A stretch of 42,479 nt of DNA from CAZJDM01 sp964544765. GTDB lineage: Bacteria > Bdellovibrionota_B > Oligoflexia > CAYFLR01. The stretch's first letter is position 1, and every line of letters begins with the position of its first letter. Shown here piece by piece: positions 36,246-42,479 of the stretch. The DNA lies in contig CAZJDM010000018.1 of NCBI GenBank assembly GCA_964544765.1, positions 1 through 42,479 on the forward strand. The letters run 5' to 3'. The position numbers and the translations under genes are program-made. The notes beneath the pieces were generated by a model, which worked only from the letters and a program-made list of their open reading frames with translations, was not told the origin of the DNA and ran no database searches.

Positions 36246-38282
36246 ATGTGGAAGAAAAAAAAAGAAAATGAGATTAATGAGCTAATTACCGTGGGACTGA
36301 ATCATTATTGGCAAAGGGTACATTCTAAGCGGATTATCCAGCTGAATGATGAGTTCAATGAATGGAAGATAGGAAATGTAGCCATTTTAGATGGTAAAAA
36401 GTCTGGTGTTGATCATAGTCTTTTGGAATTTTTGCTGCACAAAATAAAACAACAGTTGCAAACGATTTTTGATTTTCAAAGAAAACACGAGAAGTTTGCC
36501 CGTCGTTTTCGATCCATGAGTCAAAAGGGTGATCAATATAGTCTCATGGAAGTATATTTGTTAAAGCCTCACCTTAATATACGAGAGAATTGTCGTTCTT
36601 CCCTTGGTAAATGGTCGGGTTTTGATTCTGTTCAGGATCGTTTTATCAGAACAGTTAATACAATTGAATTCAAAATAATGTTTTATTTAGAGCGACTGGG
36701 AAAAATTTCATCATTGGTAATAGAGCGATATGGGCCAACAATTGGCTATCTTGAATTGTGGAAAAAGATTGACTTAGAAAAGATTCTAACTCCTATACTT
36801 CATTATGAAGGTGATAGTAGGGTTAATATTGAATGCTTTCGTTGTATAACTACCGCTGTTAAAGCTTTACCCGATGAATATCATAAAGAGAGCCTTAGTG
36901 AAACCACTATCCAATTTATCTATTATTCCGCCATGGAAAGTAAGTGTCATCAGTGGATACAAATAGAAGCGCTATCCTTGCTGAAGACTTTATCTTTAGA
37001 TTCGTTTACTAAGGCTGTAACTCAAAGGTTATGGGATATTACGGACCCAGATGATTTTTTTGTACGTAGACGAGCCTTGTTACAAGCTGGAGAGGTAATT
37101 GATAAAATACCCGCTTTTAAGCGATTCATGTCGCATGTAATGAAAGATCCCAGTCCCTATATGCGTCAATCAATTCCTAAAATCTTGGGTAACTTTGCAG
37201 ATGAGGATTTATTGTTCTACTTAAAAAAATTGGTTTTGCGAGATAGTAGTATTGAGGTGCAGGCTAGTGCCATATTGGAAATAGAATCTTTTGTAGAAAG
37301 AGATTCCTTGTTTGATGATCTATTGCAACTTCTTGGAAAAGTGCTAGCAAAAGAGAAAGATATGTTTGTGCTTCGAGTAGCTCTCTTATGTGCGGTTAAG
37401 GTTTTAGAAAAATTAAAAGAACAGCAGAATTCTCAAAGGATTCAAACTTGGTTTGAAGGATTGATTCCAGCTATTGAGGGGCTTCATGTTGAATCACCTA
37501 TAATTCCAGTTAAGCGTTGGGCGGCTCAAACTAGAGAAAAGATGTGGGTTTTGTTTGATGATAAAGCTTATGAATTAAAAAGTATTTTACAAAAAGAGCT
37601 TCATCGTATGAAACCGGCAAAGAGAAAGAAGGTAAGTTCTTTTATCTGGTCTGATTATGATGAAGATCTTTTGGGTAGAGTATTAGCTGAGATGAGTCAG
37701 GCTGATTTTGGATATTACTTAGAAAAAAAATGGTTCGGGTTATACATCACACGTGGGCATATAATGAGATTTAGAACCTGGAGATTTTGGCAGGAGTTTC
37801 GTACTCCTTCACCGGATAAAAGACAAGCTTTTAATCATACTATCGGTAGGCATTTACGAGGAACGATTCATGCTCCATCCTATATTATGGGAGAATTAAC
37901 TGAAACTAAAGTTCCGGGAGAGCCGTTAATTTTGTCAGAGGAGTTGGGCTGGAGGCCTTTTATACCTTTGTTGGACGAGATAAACTCAAGTATGGATTAT
38001 ATTTTTCAACCTAAAGATGTGAAGGTTTTTACCAGTGAAGGAATTACGGCTATATCCCCTCCCAAAGAGTTACGCGACAGGTTTAAGGCCAAGGTCAATA
38101 TAGCTTTAAACTTTATTAAAATAGCTCGTATGAGAAACTGGAAGGCTGATAGTCAGAGTGATCCAGCGGCTTACATAAAATATTTTGCTGATTTAGGATT
38201 TAACATTACTTTTAAGGGTTACCCTAAGTTGTCGGAGTTGCCCTCTACTGATGAAGGTGTAGCTAAGTTTTTTCAATTATAG
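36246..38282 (+). CDS. Cytosolic helical-repeat (HEAT-like) protein of the polymer operon
   Basis: The 678-residue protein has no signal peptide or membrane segment and begins with a lysine-rich stretch (MWKKKKENEI). The middle (about 175-430) is a run of paired helices in the style of HEAT/ARM repeats, for example RRRALLQAGEVIDKIPAF and MRQSIPKILGNFADEDLL. The C-terminal 200 residues are different, with aromatic-rich segments (RTWRFWQEF, LGWRPFIPLLDEI) and no recognised fold. It lies between the exporter candidate and the PgsB-like ligase, 49 and 63 bases from each, so it is likely in the same transcript. It may be a scaffold that joins the cytosolic ligase to the membrane complex. The start has no clear Shine-Dalgarno site. 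Function is unknown. Confidence 0.5.
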   Translation: MWKKKKENEINELITVGLNHYWQRVHSKRIIQLNDEFNEWKIGNVAILDGKKSGVDHSLLEFLLHKIKQQLQTIFDFQRKHEKFARRFRSMSQKGDQYSLMEVYLLKPHLNIRENCRSSLGKWSGFDSVQDRFIRTVNTIEFKIMFYLERLGKISSLVIERYGPTIGYLELWKKIDLEKILTPILHYEGDSRVNIECFRCITTAVKALPDEYHKESLSETTIQFIYYSAMESKCHQWIQIEALSLLKTLSLDSFTKAVTQRLWDITDPDDFFVRRRALLQAGEVIDKIPAFKRFMSHVMKDPSPYMRQSIPKILGNFADEDLLFYLKKLVLRDSSIEVQASAILEIESFVERDSLFDDLLQLLGKVLAKEKDMFVLRVALLCAVKVLEKLKEQQNSQRIQTWFEGLIPAIEGLHVESPIIPVKRWAAQTREKMWVLFDDKAYELKSILQKELHRMKPAKRKKVSSFIWSDYDEDLLGRVLAEMSQADFGYYLEKKWFGLYITRGHIMRFRTWRFWQEFRTPSPDKRQAFNHTIGRHLRGTIHAPSYIMGELTETKVPGEPLILSEELGWRPFIPLLDEINSSMDYIFQPKDVKVFTSEGITAISPPKELRDRFKAKVNIALNFIKIARMRNWKADSQSDPAAYIKYFADLGFNITFKGYPKLSELPSTDEGVAKFFQL

Positions 38283-38285
38283 GTA

Positions 38286-38314
38286 AGTTTAGTTGTAGAT
38301 GAGTTTAGTTGTAG
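38286..38314 (+). repeat. 13-bp tandem duplication in the spacer before pgsB
   Basis: AGTTTAGTTGTAG occurs at 38286-38298 and 38302-38314 with a 16-base period, between the stop of the HEAT-like gene and the start of the ligase. No regulatory meaning can be shown. Confidence 0.65.
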
Positions 38315-38345
38315 GTAAATTTTTTCATTTGAAGGTAAATGAAAG

Positions 38346-40520
38346 ATGTTTAAGTCGAATATATGGTTAGAGCTGGAAAATTATTTCTTCTCTTTATATG
38401 AGAATTCTTTATTTGATTTATCTTTGTTTATAGGCGCTCTTTCTCTTTTCTTTATTCTACGCAATTTATTTATGAGTTATCAGGTAAGAAAAGCCAGAAA
38501 TAATATCCCTTTAGTATTGGGAGGCTGGGGAAGTAGGGGTAAATCCGGTACTGAACGACTCAAGGCTGGTATGATGAGTTCATTGGGTTGTAGTATATTG
38601 TCCAAAACCACTGGATGCGAAGCTTTGTTTTTATATGGTAATCAATTGAGTGAAACCAAAGAAATGTTTCTTTTTAGACCCTATGATAAGGCCACAATTT
38701 ATGAACAGTTTAATCTTTTACGTTTTGCTTCTATGGCAGGAACCGAGATCTTTTTATGGGAATGTATGGGCCTAACACCATCTTATGTGAAATTACTGCA
38801 ACGCAAATGGGGAAGAGATACTATCTCTACCATAACTAATACCTATCCTGATCATGAGGATTTGCAGGGACCAGCGGGAATAAACATACCGGAAGTAATG
38901 ACCAATTTTATACCCGAAGATAGTACTCTTTTAACTACCGAGGAACAAATGTTTCCTATTTTGGTAGATGCCGCTCATCGTTTAGGTACCGATATAAAGT
39001 TAATTAACTGGCTGCATGCGGGCCTTATTCCTACTGATATATTGAAACGTTTTCCCTATGAGGAGCATCCTTATAATATTGCCCTTGTAACAGCTTTGGG
39101 GGAAGAATTAGGAATTTCTGAGGATCGGGCTTTTAAAACTATGGCTGATCTTGTGATAGCTGATTTAGGTGTTTTAAAAACCTATCCTTTAGCTAATGTT
39201 CGTTCCAGAAGGCTGGAATATGTGATGGGTATGTCGGCAAATGAACGATATGGAGCCATGAGTAACTGGCAGAGGATGGGGTTTGATCAAATTGATTTAA
39301 TTGAAAATCCAGATACTTTGATAACTACCGTAGTTAATAATCGAGCTGATCGAATTTCTAGATCTCAGATATTTGCTAAAATTCTAGTAGAAGATGTTAG
39401 TGTAGATAAGCATGTTTTGATAGGAACTAATTTAAAAGGAATGGTGGGATATATTAAGCATTATTTTGATACCCATTATGACAAAGTTTCTTTATGGTCC
39501 GATCAAGGTGATGGTTATGATGCTGAGTATTCATTAGGGGTTTTGGATAAAGTAGCTCAAAATCTGCGCGTTCCCAGTAGTGAAGAGCATATACAATTAT
39601 TTTTTAAAGCCATGATAAAAGGAGTGGATGATAAGGCGGATGTAGAACAATTGGGTGATTCTAATTTGTTGGAAGCTGGTGACGATCAGATTAAGGAGAT
39701 ACTGGGTAAATACTCGGTAGATGAATATACAGATGAAATTCTAAAGCATTTGAATGAAAGAAAAGAGCTTTTGAAAGAGTGTCAGCAACTACATAAGGCA
39801 ATTAGTTCTGGTAGTTCGGAACAAAAGGATTCTATTCAACAGCAATTTAAAAAGATTATATGGAAATGGTTTTCTGGGAAGTTGGTAGTAGTGGAGAATG
39901 TTTATTCTACCGGTAATCAGACGGTAAATATTATCTGTGAAAATACACCGCCAGGTATTTATAACAGGATAATGGGGATGCAAAATATAAAGGGTACGGG
40001 TTTGGATTTTGTTTATAAATGGCAAGCGTGGGAAGCTTGTTATAAAGTCTGCGAGAAATTGAAAAGTAATGATCAATTGGAATTTGATAATGCACTGGAA
40101 AATATGAACAGCTTTCAAGATTATGGACTTTTGTGTGAAAACCATGTCAAGAGTTCGGTTGAGATAGCCGGGAAGTCGCCTTGGGCAGCTGATGAAAATA
40201 AACAATCGGCCCTAAAAGATATTCTGGGAAATATGGATAAATCTTTGGTGCAAATAAAAGGGTCATTAAATGTAGTTCAATCGACGGGAAGATGGACAGC
40301 CTTTTTTAGTAAGTTCTTTAGTTATTTAGAGGAATTTGTGGATATTAGTGACGCGATTCGGCGTAGAAAAAAAGCCGATAAAGTATATATGGATATGATT
40401 TATGAGCGTATAAGTACTGAACGTGCGGTAATGGAAATCCATAAATTAAATAAGCGGCAAAAAGGCGGTTGGTTTAGCAGCCATTGTATGGATTTTGTTA
40501 ATCGATTTTCTTCGAAGTAA
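38346..40520 (+). CDS. pgsB: Poly-gamma-glutamate synthase ligase subunit PgsB/CapB, extended
   Basis: The 724-residue protein belongs to the PgsB/CapB amide ligases of the Mur-ligase superfamily, which activate a gamma-carboxylate with ATP and add amino acids to the chain. A membrane segment lies at about 22-40. The ATP loop is GGWGSRGKSGT (about 58-68; the usual form is NGIRGKS), followed by KTTG, then ITNTYPDHEDLQGP near 160 in place of the usual V-x-x-DHxDVMGP. GMSANERYGAMSNWQR and NNRADRISRSQIFA near 295-340 match the conserved C-terminal part of the Bacillus enzyme. Bacillus PgsB is about 390 residues; here about 320 extra helical residues follow, with no family I recognise. It is the last gene of the operon that starts with PgsC. 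The ligase family is firm; the amino acid used (Glu or another) cannot be read. Confidence 0.88.
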   Translation: MFKSNIWLELENYFFSLYENSLFDLSLFIGALSLFFILRNLFMSYQVRKARNNIPLVLGGWGSRGKSGTERLKAGMMSSLGCSILSKTTGCEALFLYGNQLSETKEMFLFRPYDKATIYEQFNLLRFASMAGTEIFLWECMGLTPSYVKLLQRKWGRDTISTITNTYPDHEDLQGPAGINIPEVMTNFIPEDSTLLTTEEQMFPILVDAAHRLGTDIKLINWLHAGLIPTDILKRFPYEEHPYNIALVTALGEELGISEDRAFKTMADLVIADLGVLKTYPLANVRSRRLEYVMGMSANERYGAMSNWQRMGFDQIDLIENPDTLITTVVNNRADRISRSQIFAKILVEDVSVDKHVLIGTNLKGMVGYIKHYFDTHYDKVSLWSDQGDGYDAEYSLGVLDKVAQNLRVPSSEEHIQLFFKAMIKGVDDKADVEQLGDSNLLEAGDDQIKEILGKYSVDEYTDEILKHLNERKELLKECQQLHKAISSGSSEQKDSIQQQFKKIIWKWFSGKLVVVENVYSTGNQTVNIICENTPPGIYNRIMGMQNIKGTGLDFVYKWQAWEACYKVCEKLKSNDQLEFDNALENMNSFQDYGLLCENHVKSSVEIAGKSPWAADENKQSALKDILGNMDKSLVQIKGSLNVVQSTGRWTAFFSKFFSYLEEFVDISDAIRRRKKADKVYMDMIYERISTERAVMEIHKLNKRQKGGWFSSHCMDFVNRFSSK

Positions 40521-40691
40521 CGAAATAGCAATTAACCAAACATGGTGGTGGGAAGAGGCAAATTCGGTTTGGCTCACAGCAATCCTTAGGGTTTAATAAA
40601 TACAACATATTAGTATTGCTAGGTAATTTCATATAATTCATGGATATTTACCAATTTTCGATAGAGTACTTAGAGTGGTGTAACTAGGTTT

Positions 40692-40730
40692 GGTTTTTAT
40701 TAAAATAGGACCATTTTAACCATTAAAACC
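40692..40730 (+). promoter_or_regulatory. AT-rich hairpin just before the pseudo-receiver start
   Basis: GGTTTT (40692-40697) pairs with AAAACC (40725-40730), and inside it TTAAAAT (40700-40706) pairs with ATTTTAA (40713-40719) around an AGGACC loop. It ends 8-17 bases before the possible starts GTG 40739 and ATG 40748, and the loop holds AGGA. It could affect translation. A TATAAT at 40632-40637 upstream is a possible -10 without a good -35. Confidence 0.45.
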
Positions 40731-40747
40731 ATAACTATGTGATATAT

Positions 40748-41191
40748 ATGCCAAAAGAGTACAATCGAAATATATTAATAATAAATAACGATGAGTCTGT
40801 GAATGAATTAATGGAGGCGTTTTTGCAACTACATCATTATAATACTTTTTGTGTAGCTAATAATCAAGAAGCAATCAAATTTATGAAGGATAAACGGGTA
40901 GATTGTGCTATAGTTAATACAAAAATATCTTCAAAAAATAATACCCAATTAATAAAGGAACTGAAAAAAGAAGCTAATGAGCAAATGAAACTGATAGTGA
41001 TTACGTCATATAAGGAGGGTGAAAAAATTGAAGAAAATTTGGTTGAGTGTGGAGCTGATGAAGTATTATCATTACCTTATAAACCTAAAAATATAATTGT
41101 TACCCTATCAAAGCTGGGTGTATCTAATAATATATTAAAGATAAAGGCAGACAAGAAAGATGTTAAAAAGAAAATTCGCAGTACGGGATAG
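40748..41191 (+). CDS. Pseudo-receiver (response-regulator REC-like) protein
   Basis: This 147-residue protein has the length and strand-helix pattern of a receiver domain but lacks the phosphorylation site. The phospho-acceptor position is Asn57 in CAIVNTKIS where Asp is normal, and the acidic pair is Asn13-Asn14 (ILIINNDES). The switch Thr/Ser region (VITSYKEG) and the Lys-Pro of LPYKPKN remain. Such receivers usually act by protein-protein contact without phosphorylation. The tail (about 125-147) is very lysine-rich and carries no output domain. ATG 40748 gives the more usual receiver N-terminus; GTG 40739 is in frame, and neither has a good ribosome site. Its end overlaps the next gene by 32 bases, implying coupled translation. 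Confidence 0.7.
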   Translation: MPKEYNRNILIINNDESVNELMEAFLQLHHYNTFCVANNQEAIKFMKDKRVDCAIVNTKISSKNNTQLIKELKKEANEQMKLIVITSYKEGEKIEENLVECGADEVLSLPYKPKNIIVTLSKLGVSNNILKIKADKKDVKKKIRSTG

Positions 41192-41927
41192 TAGTAGTAA
41201 GTACTTTAATTATTTATCTTTTATTTCTATTCTTATTATTATCAATGTAATTGTATTACAAATTTGGGGATGTGGAGAGTTAGTACTGCGTCGGACCGCC
41301 AAATTACAGGCCACAATGACCGTTAAAGACCGATCTTCTTCTTATCTCATTGCCGCGCCTCATGGAGAATGGGATCTTGACACAGATTCAGTAGTAGATA
41401 GTTTTTGTAGTTCAGTATCTTGGGATTGTGTTGTGGCAAAGGGATATCGAAAAGATGAGCATCCTATTAATGTAAATCGTCCAACCGAAGGAATAAAGCT
41501 TAAAGAAGAAGAAGAATCACATACAGACCGAGCCAAAAAGATCTATAATCAATATATTGACCGAATAGAGGCCATTAAAGCTAAAACATTGAAGCTATAT
41601 GTAGAGATTCATAGTAATGTTAGAAGTAAAAATAAAAAGAGGATCGAGGTAGCTACTAATGGTATCGAAGAAAGTGATGCTGAAAAAATTAAAAGTACTT
41701 TAATAGGAACGCTTAAGTCAGTTGGATTATCTAAATATAGTCTCAAGATGGAAGATATTGATGATATTTATTATCACGCTACTTCCAATAAAAAAAATGG
41801 TGCCATGAAAAAATATCAACCAACACTTCATTTCGAGTTTCATAGTTCGATGCTGGAAAATTCTAAGTCTAAAGTTGCTCAATTTCTAATAAAAGGCCTG
41901 CCGGCCATTACCAAATATTTCCCGTGA
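41160..41927 (+). CDS. Putative lipoprotein amidohydrolase (N-formylglutamate amidohydrolase-like)
   Basis: The 255-residue protein has a basic N-terminus and a hydrophobic segment (about 20-37) ending at Cys39 in IWGCGE, a possible lipoprotein signal. Then come AAPHGEWDLDTD (His68, Glu70), INVNRPTEG near 100, YVEIHSN (His151) and LHFEFHSS (Glu226). PHG/PHS, the Asn-Arg segment and a later His are typical of N-formylglutamate amidohydrolases and related zinc amidohydrolases, which act on glutamate-type substrates. It may degrade or trim the polymer made by the upstream operon, as a second such enzyme next to the one at 30075. The start lies inside the pseudo-receiver gene. A terminator-like hairpin follows 60 bases after the stop. 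The substrate is inference from context. Confidence 0.55.
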   Translation: MLKRKFAVRDSSSKYFNYLSFISILIIINVIVLQIWGCGELVLRRTAKLQATMTVKDRSSSYLIAAPHGEWDLDTDSVVDSFCSSVSWDCVVAKGYRKDEHPINVNRPTEGIKLKEEEESHTDRAKKIYNQYIDRIEAIKAKTLKLYVEIHSNVRSKNKKRIEVATNGIEESDAEKIKSTLIGTLKSVGLSKYSLKMEDIDDIYYHATSNKKNGAMKKYQPTLHFEFHSSMLENSKSKVAQFLIKGLPAITKYFP

Positions 41928-41987
41928 TTGATAAAGGCCGGACCATAGTCTCCTCTTCGTTGGTTAACAAAGCAAATATATAGATAC

Positions 41988-42017
41988 GGTTTAAAATCTT
42001 TAATTTCAACCTTTTTT
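41988..42017 (+). terminator. Probable intrinsic terminator after the amidohydrolase gene
   Basis: GGTT (41988-41991) and AAAT (41994-41997) pair with ATTT (42003-42006) and AACC (42008-42011), with a small bulge, followed at once by six T residues (42012-42017). The stem is weak and AT-rich, but its position 60 bases after the stop fits an end of transcription. Confidence 0.4.
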
Positions 42018-42027
42018 CTGATCTTCC

Positions 42028-42164
42028 ATTGTGCGATGGAAACTGTGGGAAATATTTTCTTATCAACTGTGTCAGTTAGGATAAGCAGATTTAATTTGTA
42101 AGATCAAATAAGCGCTTGATTTTACATCAATATTTTCAATTACCCACAGTTTCCAGCGCACGAT
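42028..42164. repeat. 137-bp element bounded by 26-bp inverted repeats
   Basis: Arms at 42028-42053 and 42139-42164 are complementary at 23 of 26 positions; the core GGAAACTGTGGG is perfect. The 85-base centre has a nested hairpin (42098-42107 with 42116-42125, 9 of 10 matching). No open reading frame is seen. This could be a MITE-like element, a cruciform or a structured RNA. It occupies most of the 389-base gene-free stretch before the RRM gene. Confidence 0.75.
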
Positions 42165-42228
42165 TTAGGTCTAACAAGCAAATAATGAAAAAATCCAGGT
42201 CTGAAGTTGAACAATTTCTTGTACATTG

Positions 42229-42284
42229 AAACAATATTATGTTAGGGTCCGTAACCTATGGCGATAAGAGCCATATTATTGTTT
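42229..42284 (+). promoter_or_regulatory. Structured leader upstream of the RRM gene
   Basis: AAACAATA (42229-42236) can pair with TATTGTTT (42277-42284), enclosing a perfect six-base stem TATGGC/GCCATA (42257-42262 with 42270-42275). It ends 32 bases before the RRM start codon. It may be a 5' leader that controls expression; a promoter was not clearly identified upstream. Confidence 0.35.
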
Positions 42285-42316
42285 AACTGGTTTTTAAGAT
42301 TTTTAGAGGAATTATT

Positions 42317-42479
42317 ATGGGTAATAAGTTATTTGTGGGAGGATTAAGTTGGGGAACTTCAGATGATGGTTTAAAATCGGCGTTTGAAAAGTTTGGCGAA
42401 GTTGAAGAAGCAAAAGTTATCACCGAAAGACAAACTGGTCGATCACGTGGATTTGGTTTTGTTACTTTTAGTGAGGGAG
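42317..42479 (+). CDS. RNA-binding protein with RRM domain, 3' end cut by the window
   Basis: The 54 visible codons begin an RNA recognition motif: RNP2 is LFVGGL (residues 5-10) and RNP1 is RGFGFVTF (residues 44-51). Small single-RRM proteins of about 80-110 residues occur in cyanobacteria and many proteobacteria, some induced by cold. They bind single-stranded RNA and may modulate translation or mRNA stability. AGAGGA (42305-42310) gives a well-spaced ribosome site for ATG 42317. The long, structured upstream region could hold a regulatory leader. The frame is open to the last base of the window, so the gene continues beyond it. Confidence 0.93.
   Translation, partial: MGNKLFVGGLSWGTSDDGLKSAFEKFGEVEEAKVITERQTGRSRGFGFVTFSEG

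Noticed and set aside
39789..40205. Minus-strand frame of 138 codons opposite the PgsB extension
   Set aside because: The plus-strand gene continues through it without a break, and the antisense frame has no ribosome site or known motif.
41901..41941. CCGGCC/GGCCGG inverted repeat as terminator of the amidohydrolase gene
   Set aside because: The left arm is inside the coding region, the loop is long and no T-run follows; the 41988-42017 hairpin is a better candidate.

Overview
This is an AT-rich chromosomal stretch, with no gap between genes longer than about 390 bases. It appears to come from a Gram-negative bacterium: there are outer-membrane barrel proteins, signal peptides and type IV minor pilins. 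The chemotaxis-like protein, the CHASE2 sensor and the broad beta-oxidation set would suit a Bdellovibrionota- or deltaproteobacteria-like lineage, but I cannot fix the taxon. Gene functions below come from reading motifs, not from searches.

Layout. (1) 157-7609: three consecutive minor-pilin genes (PilX-, PilV- and PilW-like). Two are greatly enlarged, and the PilW-like one carries a von Willebrand A domain, so they probably encode a pilus-tip adhesin complex. (2) 7679-8986: a helical protein with two CheZ/MCP-like D-x-x-x-Q motifs. (3) 9150-19856: fatty-acid beta-oxidation genes: acyl-CoA synthetase, enoyl-CoA hydratase, acyl-CoA dehydrogenase, 3-hydroxyacyl-CoA dehydrogenase, a lone acyl carrier protein and two thiolases, interrupted by a DUF4143-type AAA ATPase. 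A near-consensus promoter precedes the synthetase. (4) 20061-21411: a small putative lipoprotein and a small outer-membrane protein. (5) 21412-24162 (minus): a CHASE2-PAS sensor with a degenerate kinase ATPase domain. (6) 24298-40520: six tightly packed genes that look like one operon for a poly-gamma-glutamate-type polymer. (7) 40748-41927: a pseudo-receiver overlapping a putative amidohydrolase lipoprotein. (8) 41928-42316: a terminator-like hairpin, a 137-bp inverted-repeat element and a structured leader, followed by the start of an RNA-binding (RRM) protein gene cut by the window end.

The most interesting part is region 6-7. The first gene has two tandem PgsC/CapC membrane domains followed by two repeats that resemble, without the metal-binding histidines, the hydrolase-like domain encoded two genes downstream (30075-30956). 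The last gene is an extended PgsB/CapB ligase. Between them lie a membrane-anchored periplasmic protein, the hydrolase, a 1747-residue TPR plus outer-membrane-barrel protein and a helical-repeat cytosolic protein. No PgsA/CapA is visible. My reading is a Gram-negative synthesis, trimming and export machine for a gamma-linked amino-acid polymer, with the barrel protein as exit channel. PgsB and PgsC are firm family assignments; the polymer identity and the roles of the other genes are inference.
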